From assembly GCF_001649575.2 (NCBI RefSeq), contig NC_051452.1, forward strand, positions 9,357,118-9,421,117: a stretch of DNA of 64,000 nt, in the 5' to 3' direction. The DNA comes from Kryptolebias marmoratus. Lineage: Eukaryota; Chordata; Actinopteri; Cyprinodontiformes; Rivulidae. Shown here piece after piece: positions 22,741 through 36,114 of the stretch. Position numbers and translations under genes: made by a program. How positions within the stretch are numbered: the stretch's first letter is position 1; the number at the start of each line of letters is the position of its first letter. The notes beneath the pieces were generated by a model. The model was not told the origin of the DNA, ran no database searches, and saw only the letters and a program-made list of their open reading frames with translations.

Positions 22741-25484
22741 TCTATTTATGGCTAAGCTTTCCTTTAATATCTTAATTTTTAGGCAGTTTACATTCCCCCA
22801 AATTCCTTTCAGCCCACCCACATTTCAGCGTTCGATATGTGTGGCTCCATTTTGTTGCCATCTGTTGTCCGGCTAAATGAGGCTTGCTTGCTCTTTTACT
22901 TTACAATGGTCTAAAGAATCTGATTTCCAGAGGAGCAGCACAATTGGACGTGTTAATGTTTAACATCTGGCACTTTCACTCTCAGCTAATGTTGACTAAT
23001 TAGCCACAGAGTTAGTGGCTGTGAAACAGCGGCGGCAAGTACCTGGAGTACCACTGATTTCCTTCTACTTCATTATATGAACAGAATCAGGTTGTAAATG
23101 GCATCAAATTCACTGAAGATAAAAAAAAAAAAAATAGCAGATCCTTCCAAGCAGCAAAATACAATCCTCTCCTTACTGAGTTGTTCATACTTCATGCAGC
23201 ATGGATTAAAAAGAAATGAATCCAGAGAAACAATTTGTAGCTTGTACATTTTCTGCCTTTCTTTGGTTTATAACTTTGAGTTATGCAGTTCCATTAAATA
23301 TATATTTAAAAAGAAAGTACACAGCACTGCTCACCCAATGGATCAGATCTATTTGTGGGGAAAAAATGAGTATTTTTTCGACTTTTAGATTGCTGTTTTA
23401 AATCAGTTGAACTTCAATGAGCATAATAAATATATCTGACAGGGTCACTCTTATTTTTCCATCTTTTGTACTTTAAGGAATCTTTCTTTTCTAATGTCTT
23501 TTCTGCTTCACTGCCTCTTCTGTAGTATCTTTGAAGCCATTTGTCACAATTTGTTTTATTTTGTGAAGTGTCTGTTGGTTGATTTAGACCCTCCATAAAG
23601 AGCTGGAAATTTATTTTTGAGTTTTTCATCAACGCTTGATGCTGCAGTTGCTTTACTGCATAGTTTTAAGTTGATTATTTGTTTTACGGCTTGGTTTCAG
23701 GCTTCATGCAGCATGAGTTTTTGACATAGAAATAACCCTTAACTCCAGCTCTTCTTAGCAATTAGTCAACCAGCGAATGCCACATTCTGTAAAATGTCTG
23801 AATTCAGTCAAATCTCTACTGCTTTTAAAATCCAGGTGAGTGGACTTTGTAATGTTTTCAAGCCTTTTGTGCTTGCTAAACAGAAGCAAACCAGAGATGG
23901 TGCTGCCATCTTTTTTAAAAAGTCCTTCTAAAGGGAGACGTGCACATGAAATTGCTTTGCCAGCCAAACAGCATCTTGCTGTGAGGGTGCAGTTTGCCGA
24001 CAGTAAAGGAGGTTTTATTCCCCCTTTGACATGGGAAGATGTATGTGCTGTGGATTTGAGCTGGAAACTCCGGCCATGTTTGGCAATGATTGCTGGGGGA
24101 CTGAAAATACAACCAGGAAGTGGATCCTTTTTCTAGCTGCAGCTTAAATGCTGTGCATGTCTGTCAGATTATCAAAGAAAACCCCTGGCACCACCAGGCA
24201 TCATCTACCTATGAGAAGCAGCAGTGCATCTTTAAAACCCTCTTTAATAAACTTTTTCAGCTACAGCTCCTGTCCGTAGACCGCCTCCATGTTTGTGAGA
24301 CGGAGTACAGAACTGCGTTGACATTTTCGGGGAGAGTTGCACTAAGAATCAAAATAAAAAACAAATTAATCCCGCAGAGTGTTCCTCTCACTGTGAACAG
24401 TGGACACACTCACATGAACTCCACTATGTGAGTACGTATTATTTATTTTTTCCTGATTGGATGCACCAAGGCGCCGTCATGGAGCCATCTTGTGCTGCGG
24501 CAAGCTGGGCACTGCTCACCGCACATACACAAATGGGTTTGAAGGGGTGCTTACAGTGCACCATTATCTTTGTGTAGGAGTTTTATGGAAGACTATCAAC
24601 AAAACAAAGGATTTTAGTTCTTACAGTATATCACAAGTCAGTATAGGACTTATTTGAGTAGGCTAAATGCAATAGTTGTAAACTGATGCAAAGCAGATAG
24701 TGGGTGCAAGTTAAAAAAGTGACTTGGAGTCCTGCACATTTTGAAGATTGGGTCAACTTTTTGTAAAGCTTTATACAATACCACATGGATGTCTGTTTAT
24801 GCATGCTTGAGCAACCTAAAAATCTTGAAAAACAAACAAAACCCAAAACAAAATGTGAAAAATGCTTACTTTATAATCTGTTTTAAGTAAATCAAGGATT
24901 CACTCGCTTTCCTACAATTACATACAATTGAAAATATCCCCTTGCAAATGCTGCATTATATTAAAATGATTAGATTTGGTGATATTTTCAGAAATACCTG
25001 TATTTTAGAAAATGCACATGTTCAAGTAAGAAAAAAACCCTGCTCTGGCACAGAGCAAAGGCTGTTAAGAATACCGATGTTTTAGGAATTATTGCATTAC
25101 TTGTTGACTGTAAAAGGAAAAAAAAAATGTAATTCCTTCAGTTTTTATTCAATTTATCTTGTGTCGTCAAGAACCACAACTGTAGAAATGCAATTTTTAC
25201 CCAATAAACTACAAGCTGTTTGGTTTTCATCTTTCTTTGCCGTCTTTGGATTTTTAATGGGTGTTTCAGAGGATCCAAGGAAGGTTGTACTGGTTTTGCT
25301 TGACTCGCACCGAACAGATGAGATTCCAGGAAGGGAAAATAAAAGCGTTTATTGATCCAGCAGCTTAATTAAACAAGACTGAGGCTGACTACTTGGACTA
25401 CAGAGTGAAGGAACTTCACAGCATCTGCGATGACTCCTTCCCTACAGACAGACTGCTTCTGACAACTCCTGCAGACATCCAGAT

Positions 25485-25518
25485 CACACACAACACACAA
25501 ACACACACACACACACCC
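25485..25518. repeat. (CA)n microsatellite, imperfect
   Basis: CACACA tract with two interruptions (CAACAC, CAAACAC), about 34 bp. Confidence 0.85.
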
Positions 25519-25889
25519 GGCTACACAAACAGTTTGAACATGTACACAGCTCCAGGCTCAGGAAAGTCACTAAACGGAGAGAAGGAAGGTATAGGAAGAG
25601 AACGACAATAGCTTTACAACCTCCCAGAGGATTATAGGATATTTCTTTGCAGAAATACACTCTTGCTGCAGTTTTCACCTCTGGGCTGTTCTGACAACAC
25701 GTCTTGTTGTGCATTTTGATTTGGCTGCTTGTTATCCTTCCAGCGTTTTACAAGAAGTCAGCACTAAAATAGGAAGGAAAAAAGAGAAAAGGGATCCAAA
25801 AAGGAGCTGTCGCTTTTAACGCTTGTTGTCAACTTTCTACATAAAATATGTTATGCTTTTTGAAGTAAGCAAGCGCACTTGCAGGTCAG

Positions 25890-26230
25890 TATCGAACCTA
25901 GGTGCTGTATTCTGGCAGGCTGTCGCTGGGAGACTGATGGAGGATGGCAGCCAGGCATTTAGGGAGGAGCCCGTCTGCTCCGCGATGTGGCAGAGCCAGC
26001 CGCCATCCATCTCCATTATACACATCCACATGCCACTGGGCAGGGGACAACTCCTCTGAGAGTGACCGGAGGAGGAGGTGGAGACGAGGTGGGAGGGAGC
26101 GAACGACTGTCAAAGTCCTGTTATGCTCCTGTTCTCTGCTTGTGCTGCTCCTCAGATTATGCATGTAGCTCTGTAAATCACTGACGGGGAAAGAGGGAGG
26201 GACATGATGTGGATCCGTACGTCATGGCAG
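25890..26230. other. GC-richer patch without an assigned gene
   Basis: Contains GGAGGAGGTGGAGACGAGGTG-type purine-rich sequence and several CpGs in an otherwise AT-rich area, with overlapping short ORFs on both strands that look fortuitous. It could be a promoter or first exon of a host gene, but no core promoter or splice structure decides it. Confidence 0.25.
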
Positions 26231-28139
26231 CTTCTCTATTAGCATTTTACTGACTATTTTATTTATCTAGATCGGAGAAGACTCACTTTATTTACTCATT
26301 ACTCGGTGATTCATGTTGGGGACCAAACGAGTTTAGACAGCTCTGAACAGATGGGTCAGTAAATTAACAGCCTCTTAAACCTGAAAGAGTACAGTTTTCT
26401 TATTTTTAAGACCGTAAAAGTTGCCTTCAAACACATTTACAAAGTCAAATTACTCTGTTTAGTTGTAGTTAAGTCCTCTTTTGGGAGCAAGTAAGTCTGC
26501 ATCAGTTCATAAATATATCTTTAGTCACTTTATTCCGCGCTCAGAAGTCCACAAGGATCATGTGACAGGACTTTAACCCACTCTTCTGGACATAAGCCTT
26601 AAAATTCAAAACAGAAAATCCAAATGGTTAAAAGTGAACTTGGGATTTTGGTCATTTTAGCTTTTCTCACATCCTACTGGGCCAATCAGACGCTCCATTT
26701 TTAACTGGTTATGTTCTCTCGCTGCCATCTTTCAGGATCTAATTGAGAAAAATCATGTGTGGTGGGCGCGTTGATTGGCTAAGGCACTGTCATTGTTAAT
26801 TTTGCTGAGCTGAACTTCATCTGATAGCTGGATTAGATTGTGTGTAATTTGATGAACAGTTTAATACTTTGCAGGCCACCTGGAATGACCCGGGGGCCAC
26901 CAGTTGACCATCACTTGGATAGATTGCGCAAGCTTTCTGTAATTTTCGTTTTGATCATTCATCATCCAAAGACAATTACAAGCCCACATGAGTGGCTTAC
27001 TTTAGAACCGGTTCTACCAAAAAAAAAAAAAAAAGAGTTGGACCCATTTATGAGCAAAAACATCAGCAACACCTTAGTGACTTTTTTTGTTACCACACAT
27101 GATTTTCCCCATACTAACATATTAAAGTGTTTTTATTTATGACTAACAGTCTTAGACTTTATTATTAGCGTCGTGTCTAACATCATTTTGGTCTCGCCAT
27201 GGGGAAAGTCTGGCTCCGAGATCTTGTGGGAGGCGAGTTGTTGCAGGAAGATAACGGTGTAAAAGTGACTGAGAGCAGAGGCAGCTGTCAAGGGAAGAGT
27301 GAAATAACATTACACAGCTGAGGTACATAAAGTGTTGCTTTCTAAAAACAGTGTAGGTTTTTTTTTTTTCTCAAACTGTAGCATAAAATGCTGAGCCAGA
27401 CTTTGTGGGGTTTTCATAAACTACGTTTGGGGGACTGGGACATACTGAAGCTTTGGCTAGCTGTGTAACGCATTGATGTAAACGCATATAATACCCCTAT
27501 ATAATAATAGACCATCAGGTTTTAAAGGATTGACCTTTATTATTACAGTAATGGTTAGCCTATTAAATCTAAGGGGGAAATTCAGTCATTCTGTAGCAGG
27601 TCTCTGCACAATTGGAACTGCAGTCATTTTATCTGCTGAAGTTCATCCTCCTCTGGCTGCAGCTTTAATCTCAGTTATCTCTGTATCCAAGGCTTTTATA
27701 AAATGAAAGCATTACTTGAAGAAATGCATATTGTCTGCTGCCTTAAATGCCTGTGTGCGCGTTTGTGTTATTTGTTAGCGCATTGCCAAGTAGGAAAGAC
27801 AACAGCAGTTATCTTAGTTAATAAAACTGCTGACTAGCAACAGTTCTTCTTTAAGTAAATTTTATTTATAGTTCACCCTTGAAGATAAAATCACAAGGTG
27901 CCTCACATCAAAATAAAATACACAAAGGAGGAAAGAAAAAAAAAGTAAAAATGAGCTAAAATACAATCTGATATAAGCACACAAAATAGAACCTTCCCCA
28001 AATATTAGTCTAAAATTATTAAAAACCACTGAGTCCACAGAACATGGATGGCAAAGAGTTTCAGAGCATCTAGGGTTGCAAAGGTTCTGTCACCCTTAGT
28101 TTTTAGTCTTGATTTAAGGACAGATAACTGATCAGTCGG

Positions 28140-28375
28140 CCTCAAGATATAAAGGTGCATCACCACTTAAAAGTCCAGACCAGAACCTTGAACTGAGTTC
28201 TGTAGCGGACAGGAAGTCTGTTCAAAGAGATCAGCAAATGTGTGACACCAGAGACCTTGGTGGACCTGGTTAAAAGCTTAGCAGCTACATTTCGAACAAA
28301 CTGCAGATAATTTACTGGGACAAATAGAAATGGTATTACAGTAGTTGAGGCAGGGACAAATAAAAGCATGAATGA
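28140..28375 (-). pseudogene. LINE reverse transcriptase C-terminal remnant
   Basis: Read on the - strand this translates to a piece resembling the end of fish L2/Rex-type RT: LQFVRNVAAKLLTRSTK, then LLISLNRLPVRYRTQFKVLV, matching the widespread 'LQ..QN.AARLLT ... L.WLPVRYRI.FK.L' signature. The surrounding 27.85-28.9 kb shows no other RT motif. No intact ORF; age old. Confidence 0.6.
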
Positions 28376-28967
28376 CCATTTCTACATTAATTATATCGTT
28401 CAGTTTACCAGTATTCCCTAACTGGAAAAAAAAAAACAAGAATGAGCAACACTTTTGCTGTATGGATCAAATGACAGATTGCTATCAAAAATCACCTTGA
28501 GGCTTTTAATGGTGGGTTTAATATAAGTGAGAAGGAAAGTCAGTTTTCCAGCAATCTGACGGACCAAGTCGTCCAGAACTCAAATAAGAACCTCCATTTT
28601 TCTCCTCATCTAGCTGGAGAAAGTTACCAGACATTTAGGATTTTACACATTTTCAAGCACCTTTTGAAGGACAAATACTTTAAAGACATTGTTAGGGTTA
28701 AAAGTAAAAAGAAGCTGAATATAATCAGCATTGTTATAAGAGAAATCACTAAAAAATTTCAAGAATGGATTGTAGTTATGGGGCAGAGTCTAGTTTTATT
28801 CCCTTATTCAAAGATTTATTCTGTTTTCACCCCTCCAAGCTTCAAATTGCAGTCTTTACTTGCAGCTGAAGAAAACTTTTGACTTTCAGTTTTATCTCAC
28901 TGATGTTAAACATTGTGCACATTTCAAAGACCACCACTTCTGTCAAAACGGCTATATGTGATGTGTG

Positions 28968-29888
28968 CAGGGCCGTAGCCAGACTTTAAAAAATACTGAG
29001 GTCAACCACTCATTATCCCCCTGCACATCAGTTACAATGAAGACCAAAACTTAATTCAAATAGAAGCATTTATTTAAAACAAGTGACTTGAATGTGTATA
29101 TGACATGTATTTGTGTGTGTGTAAATCCATGGGGATCAGCATCATCTTAAGCAACAGAGGACTCAGGGCACAACCATGATGACTCACTGAAATGACATGA
29201 ATTAGTTTATATGAATGTTGATTGTTCACGCTGCACGAACACATTTAGAACACATGATTTTAGCATAGATTTTACCTTTTTATCAAATTCCAGTGAGGTG
29301 TTGTAGTTTTGGAGCTGGACCAGTTCTAGTGTAAAAAAAGTTCCAGATGTAAAAAAAAAAGTGCTAAAATACCCCTTTATTGAGGTTTCACAAATCACAC
29401 ACTTGGTTTTAAATGTTCTGCAATCAGTGCATAATAATTTGGTCCAGGTTTGAAGTGTCTAGGTGTTGTAGTTTTTTAACTAGATATGTGGTAGATTAAA
29501 GATGCAGAAGGTAGTGAAAAATTAGGTGGAATTGACCTTTAGCCATTTTCCGAATCGGAAGCAGCAATCGGAAACCAGCTTCAGCTTCGTGGAATTGAAG
29601 GAGAATATTTTAAGCAAGTTACCTCAGTTGTGTTTCACCGTAAGTGGCGCTCTTCTTCTTCTGGTCTTTATTTTAGCAGTAATGTACGCAAAGCTGCACT
29701 CTTCTTCATAGACATTGAGTTTGGCTGCAGCTGCACACAGTTGCAGCGCCTCCTACAGTAAAGTGGTGGAGCTACGCAGAGAACCACGCCGTTCAAGCGT
29801 TGTTTTGATTAATTTTTTTATAATATAAACACAGCAGAAAAATACTGAGGTCCGGACCTCGGTGTCCTCAATGGTAGCTACGGCCCTG
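28968..29888. mobile_element. Non-autonomous hAT relic (921 bp)
   Basis: Left end CAGGGCCGTAGCCAG and right end (reverse complement) CAGGGCCGTAGCTAC give hAT-like termini of about 12 bp. A shared AATACTGAGGTC motif lies about 20 bp inside the left end and about 50 bp inside the right end. Flanking 8-mers GATGTGTG (28960-28967) and GATGTATG (29889-29896) agree at 7 of 8 positions, a slightly aged 8-bp TSD. The interior has only a short ORF (29526-29711) and no recognisable transposase. Confidence 0.82.
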
Positions 29889-30544
29889 GATGTATGGATC
29901 ACTGCAGTTTATGTTTTAGGAAAATGCTCAAATTAAAAAATCAAAACTTTTGGTATGCAGTCAGAGATTTAGTTTGGACAACGTTAAAATAGTAGACCTG
30001 TTGTTTTAAGTGAAGGTAACCATATAAACTCCTATGGAAACATATTTGTACTTGATTTAATAGGAACCTAAACTTAAAATTACAATTATAATGCAGAATC
30101 TTTTTTTGTGTACATGTTAGAAGCTTCAACTTGAGCCTGTTCCTTTTTCAGTTGTCTTGTTTTGTATCGTCAATGTGATTGTTATTTTTGACCTCGGATT
30201 CAGTGAAAAACATCAAACTTTCACATTTGGTGCATAAAGTTGCCAGAAAACTTTGGCACATTTACTAAGTTTTGAGTGAAAAGAAAAAACCTCTCTGAGA
30301 GCATGTGAAAACCCAAAAAGATCACACTGACATGGATCACTGAGCCTACATTGTGTTGACTGACCGTGAACATATTGCAGAACAAAAGAACCTTTCAGTC
30401 TATCTCCAAAAGGCCTCGGTTTATCTGTGAATACATTATTTCATTGGCAGTCTCTTATCTGTGTATGGCCAAGTGATTTTTTTTTTATTTTTTTTTTTAT
30501 AAGATTTGAAAGAGCTGAGACATAAATGAGTGGCCAGAAATGCG

Positions 30545-30558
30545 GTTGCCATGGGAAC
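30545..30558. promoter_or_regulatory. RFX X-box-like GTTGCCATGGGAAC
   Basis: A full match to the bipartite X-box consensus GTHNYYATRRNAAC. It lies outside recognised repeats. Confidence 0.4.
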
Positions 30559-30777
30559 AGCAGCCAGGAGCCCTTGTCTTACGTGGTAGGTATCAATCTC
30601 GTTGATAAACTTTAACTGAACAAGTGAAGAAAACTAATCAGGGAAAACATCTGTCCTCATCGTAGTACTCAGAAAACTACTTCCTGTTGTTTAGCTCTTT
30701 AGTTTTGCATCACAAACAGATTGTTTTAGAGTTTAAAGTGATACAGATTTTACTTTGTCATCCATACCTTCAGATTA

Positions 30778-31173
30778 ATATTGCTCGTCGGCGAAAGGTG
30801 GGCGACATTGTTTCTGTGCGGCTGTTAATTTGTCTAGTGTCAGCAAAACATCTCATGAACCATTGAACAGATTCTAATGAAACTGTCAAAGTAATCATCG
30901 GATGCACATCTAAATTTGATTAACTTTTGGAGTCGGGCTGATTTAAGATGGCTGCCAAAGCTGATCAACAGAGGCAAAAATAGATTTACCCCATTAAGTT
31001 TTATAGATATTGAGCTAAAATTTGATGTGGTATAAGATTGCCTGGGATCTTGTAGTTTGGATGAGATAGAACATAATGTTAAGATTTGACCAAAGTGGCT
31101 ACAACTGTCCCTTTCCATCATAAGAGTTTAAAATCTGGCGGTAGGCGATATGCGATCCTTCGAGGAATGCTAG
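30778..31173 (+). repeat. DR1 copy 7, near complete
   Basis: Best single-unit copy: head CGGCGAAAGGTGGGCGAC, AACATCTCATGAACCATTG, GATTAACTTTTGGAGTCG, AAGATGGCTGCC, GATATTGAGCTAAAATTTG, then the end hairpin with TCCTTCGAGGA and CTAG at 31170-31173. Confidence 0.85.
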
Positions 31174-32853
31174 TAACATGTATTTTACTGAAACATACAG
31201 GCACAAGTTCTGCCATAATGATGTGATTAATACAGCCTAATGTGACTTACTGGTAAACAGCATTATTAAGCTACCTTTTGTGGTATTCATAGGATGGAGA
31301 GAGACGTTATGAATAACATATGCTGACATTTAAAAAATATTAAAATGCTTTATTAATATCTCTGAGGAACGAGGTCGGGATGGACTCTAGACTCAATTAC
31401 GTACAAATCACTAATGCTGAATTTATTGCCTAAAGACTTGTAAACTTACAGAGCTGAAGAAAAAGTGGTGAGAACTACCATCATGCAGCTACAAGAAGAG
31501 TCATTTCTCTGATTGGGTCCAAATGGTCACCTATTCAACACACTCCACAACCAGGGGTGGGACTCTTTAGGCGCCTCACATTTCGATTTGATTACTATTC
31601 AGAGGGCTGCGATGTGATTTATAAAACAATCATTGCTGCATCTTGATTATCTTGTAACCTAAATGACTATGGGATAAACACAAACACTTATTTATTTATT
31701 TTTATGCCTAATAGTCGCAATTTATGGTAAAACCCTATTAATCACAGACTGCTGACCAACAATTAGTATTGATGCTAACTTCACATTGAGAATGCAATGG
31801 GAAAGCTAATGTGATTAGCATTCTTTATCAGAGGAAATTACTAAAGAGTCATGTTATTACTTCAACTATTAGTTACAGATAAATATTACAGTCTTCAGAG
31901 TTCAGCGAAGAATAGATAAAGATGTAAAAACTTCCTTACTGCAGCAGGTTTCTACTATAGGAAGCTATGGTAACTCTTATGGGACAAAAGGCATCACACA
32001 GCAACTATTCTGCTGACATTAATCTGTGGCAGCACAGATTAATGTTACCAAAATTGACATTTGAAATCGATTCAGAATTTTCTATATCCTTGACACATCT
32101 AAAAATAGATTCCACCTCTCTCCCCTAGACACGCTTGCTTTGGGTCATCCAGTGAGACGACACAAGATTGCCAATCCTTCTTTGTAACTCATTTTTGCTC
32201 TGAAATGAGGAGCTTTATCCATTCCTTCACTATTCTCACAATGTTTTTTTGCTTTTGTAAGGTGACCTCAATGTGGCATAAAAAAATCAACCAGAGTGTG
32301 GATGGACTTTGCAGGTTCTTGTTGAGATTTTCAGGTGTTATTTAGAATACAGTCGGGTTCCTATTATGCATGACAGAGCGTGGAGAGTTTTGAGCATGCA
32401 CAAACTTTTGTATCAAGGTCGTGGTGGTTTATCGTTGTGCTGGCAGCGTCGTGGGGTAGAGTGGCAGCATATTCCTGATATTGGGCTCTGCACACACTCA
32501 AAAGTTTTAAACAAGACTGACTGTGCTGGCCTGCTTCATTTGTGATTGTGGCAAGGTCATGGAAACAAACTAGCGCAGATGTGCTGCCCATGGTGGTAGA
32601 ATTATGCTTGGATGACATAGTTTTCTGGTGTGATCTAAGAGAGCCATTCCAGCGTTGGGTTGGGGTGTGGTGTAATTGTAGGGGTATGTGTGGTAATATC
32701 ATCACAGGAAATATGCTGAGTGGGTACTGAGTGGGGTAACAATGCAGGAGAGCATTTCATGGATGTGGAAAATGGAAAGAAAAACCTTCATGGTGCTAAA
32801 AGCACAGCAGCGCCATGAAGGTTTTCCAAATTTGCAGTGATCCAGCTGCGTTC
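31174..32853. other. Unassigned
   Basis: No recognisable element. Antiparallel ORFs at 32309-32705 (78 and 113 codons) overlap each other and show no family motif; they may be remains of an old mobile element. Confidence 0.4.
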
Positions 32854-32861
32854 CTCTAGAC

Positions 32862-33075
32862 CAGTGGTCTCCAATCCTGGTCCTGGAGAGCCACTACCCT
32901 GCATGTTTTACTTGTTTCTCTGCTCCAACACACCTGATTTAAACCAATGGGTGATTAACAGGCTTCTGCAGAACATGAAAAGGTAATTTAACCACTGAAT
33001 CAGGTGTGTTGGAGCAGGGAAACAAGTAACACATGCAGGATAGTGGCCCTCGAGGACCAGGAATGGAGACCCCTG
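32862..33075. mobile_element. 214-bp hAT-type MITE
   Basis: Starts CAGTGGTCTCCAATCCTGG and ends CAGGAATGGAGACCCCTG. The two halves are imperfect inverted repeats over about 75 bp, so the whole element folds on itself. An exact 8-bp TSD CTCTAGAC flanks it (32854-32861 and 33076-33083), diagnostic of the hAT superfamily. It has no coding capacity. Confidence 0.92.
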
Positions 33076-33083
33076 CTCTAGAC

Positions 33084-34839
33084 GGCTCAGGTTGGGCGTA
33101 GCAGGGTCATCGTCCAATGTGAAGAGGACAACCACGAGCTTCGTTTGATCACCTTTGAACAAACTGATTAACTACTTTCACAAAGAGAAGATTTTCACCT
33201 GAAGCTTTTAGTTAACCTTCATCATCTTTGGTCTTTTCTTTAAATAGTGAATTTTTTTTGGTTTTCAATGTTAAGCATATGGCTTTGATTGAAAGCACAA
33301 CTCCAAATTGCCCACAGGTTTGCCTAAGTCTCATTTAATGTGTCATTTTCTTCTGCATCCACGCAAACCTTCATAGATTTGTCTTAATATGTCCAGGAAG
33401 CATCCCATCAGTTTTAAGGCTGTGAAACTTTGTGATAACATTAGTCACTGAGATGACATTTTTAAAAAAATCTTTGAAGATTGCTTTGGATTCAGATAAA
33501 AGCCTTCCTGATGCTCTTGGACAGCTCTCTCGTTTTAATCACATTGAGAAAGAAACCAGAAAGAAAGGTCCTTCTTTTTAGAGTGAAACAATCATTCATC
33601 TGAAACCCAGTCTCACACTCGAAGCATAACACTTGCACTTTTTGTCAAGATTCTTTTACGTTTGCAATGCATCATGTACTCTTTGGTGTCACTTCTGAAT
33701 TTTTATGGGTATCTGTCAAAAGGGTTGTCTTTTAAGTCAAACAAATTCAGATTTTTCTTGAAGCCGGCTTTAACTGCCCACAGGAGGAGCTACAGTTGGC
33801 ACATCCGTGTTGTCTTTGCCCTCAAAGGTTGCTGCTTGAGTAGATTTTTTTCTTTTTATTTTGTTCTTTTTCACACCTACCATCTTGTCTTTTCCCCTTT
33901 CTTTTATGTACAGATTACACCAGTATAAAAGACAGATTTTCCCCCCAGACACAAGTAAAGAGAGGCTGATGTTAAAAGTAGAGGCATGCCAGCTGGAGTG
34001 TAATCACTGTTTCAACCTCCCTCTCGGTCATTAATCATAGTCAACACATTCCAGTGGGGTGTGTGATCCTCCAGCCTCTTTAACCAGCCTCACCTATTCA
34101 TGCGAGCTGACTAGCGGGAGGCCCGAGACAAGCAGCTAATCAGCGTACCTACCGTCACAAAGCTGTGGACCTGGATAAAGAGTATTTATTTAAATGAGTA
34201 ATAATTTAAAAAGTCGGTTAGTATTAATTTAAATACGTTTGAAGGGCCAAGCTTTGCCAGGGGTGAACTTAGACGTATTGTTTAAAATTGGCAGTGAATG
34301 CAGCTCAAGAACACCACACTTTAAGACGTTTTTTTTTAAATTCACAAAACAATGAATTAAAAGTCACACCTAAGAATAAAAAGAAAGGCAGATGTATAAT
34401 TTTGCTTTTTAACTTGTCGTCAATATTGAAAATTCATGAAAAAAGGAAGTTTTTATTAATGTTGAATAAGTGAGACTTGTTTGTGTGTTCCTGTTTAGGT
34501 GTATTTATGTTGAAAAGTATACGGTGGGAATTATTTTATACATTTTTTTTTTTTAAATGTGTGTTATTCCAGAGGTTGTTAGTAAAATGATTTAAAAACC
34601 AGCAAAGTACAAAACATTTGGATAATCTTTTAGTTTTAAGGCTGTCTGAGGTGGTTTGGCAGCAACAATAAAAAGTTAACAGACTTTATACTTTATTTTC
34701 TCTGTAACAATACCTTAAAGACAAATTTTTGAACTCTGACTAGTATGCATATTAATACTTCCTTTCTACATATTCTCATCTCCTCTTTTTTCCTCTTTTT
34801 TGGTATTAGTTTGTGGTATATTTGTAATGTTAAATATGG
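33084..34839. other. Unassigned
   Basis: AT-rich, no feature recognised. Confidence 0.5.
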
Positions 34840-35462
34840 TTTTGCCCTTGTCTGCGTGTGGCTGCTTGTCAACAAAATATCTCTTGAATCACAGGACAGA
34901 TTTTTATAAAAACTCAAAGTAGTCACTGGATGCACATCTAAAACATAAACTTTTGGAGTCGATCCAATTCAAGATGGATGCCACAGCAAAGCGATTTTGT
35001 TAAACAAAAAAATGTCTATAACTCTGTTATACAGATGTTGAGCTAAAATGTGGTTTGGTAGTAGCTGACTGCTAACTGATCTTGTGAGATATACGTTTAA
35101 AACATTTCCATTAACTATTGGAATCAAGTATTGTCTGTTTGCTAGCAACATCTCATGAACCACTGCACAGAAACTAATCAATGAGTTGTCCTCTACAAGT
35201 GCCCAACTTTTGGAGTGAGCCGAAGATGGTTTTAAGTTGGACGTCAATGCCAGTTGATTTTAAAAAAATGGCTATTGCTCAGTGAGTTTTACAGATATTG
35301 TGCTAAAGTTTGGCGTGGTAGTAGCTGACAGTCATTCACAAGGCATGCTCCAAGTGCTAACAGATTATACACGTTTGACCAAAGTGTCTAAAACTTCTCA
35401 AATTAGGACCTAAACATCTGGCATAAAAGACAGCAGGTGGCATCCATTCCTTCAAGGAATGC
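34840..35462 (+). repeat. DR1 copy 8, two tandem units
   Basis: Two successive units (about 34840-35125 and 35140-35462). Each has a TCTCTTGAA/TCTCATGAACCA block, AACTTTTGGAGT, and GGTAGTAGCTGAC. It ends in the hairpin CATTCCT-TCA-AGGAATG at 35445-35461. Confidence 0.85.
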
Positions 35463-35638
35463 TTTTATTTGATCGTTGCTTTCATTTTTTTTTTGTTTTG
35501 GAAGACAAAACTTTAATATTAGCGGTTTTATTTTAGTTTATTTTCATAAAACCTTAACCCTCTCAGGCTCAAATTAAGTTAGTAACAGGAAAAATCAGAT
35601 ATGTTGTTGCAACGTCTGCCTTGAGAGGGTTAACCAGG

Positions 35639-36114
35639 TGTAATGAGTTCATGAGTTTTGTTTTGGTTTTTGCTTTGTCTTGTGTTTAGGGATGTTTTGA
35701 TATTTGTCTTCTGGGTTTTGGTTTTGTTCCTGTCTTTGTTTCTCATTACCCACTTCCCCTTAGTCTGCTCCTGCTTTCCTGTCTTGCCCATCTCCACCTG
35801 TCTTCAATCCTCGTTACTCACCTGTGCCCACTTCTCCTGATTTCCCTCTGCTTTAAAACCTGGTCTTGTTCTCCACCTCCCCGCCGGTTCATCGTTCGTT
35901 ATCCCAGGTATGTCCATGTATTGATGTTTTTGTCCACGGTTCCTCCTTGCCTTGCCTTGCCTTGTCTCGTCTCGCCTCACCTTGCTGTTTGTAGATTTTT
36001 GTTATAGTTTGTGTCAGCCCTTTGTTTTCTAGTTTTGTTATTTAAATAAATCAGTTTTTATTTTTAAGATGAGTCTGCATATTAGGTTTGCCACGCTCTC
36101 ACCACGTTCTGACA
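35639..36114 (+). mobile_element. Solo LTR with 5-bp TSD
   Basis: A 476-bp block starting TGTAATGAG and ending TTCTGACA (TG...CA), flanked by CCAGG on both sides (35634-35638, 36115-36119). AATAAA at 36045-36050, near the 3' end, sets the orientation. A CCTTG/CTCG pentamer run lies inside at about 35947-35985. No internal retroviral sequence is attached, so it is the usual product of LTR-LTR recombination. The parent family (Gypsy, ERV or BEL) cannot be told from this. Confidence 0.75.

Larger units (their letters stand above)
22741..27850. other. Unassigned
   Basis: AT-rich with A-runs (23117-23131, 27020-27034) and short ORFs of no recognisable family. Separate entries cover the CA repeat and the GC-richer patch. 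Confidence 0.45.
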
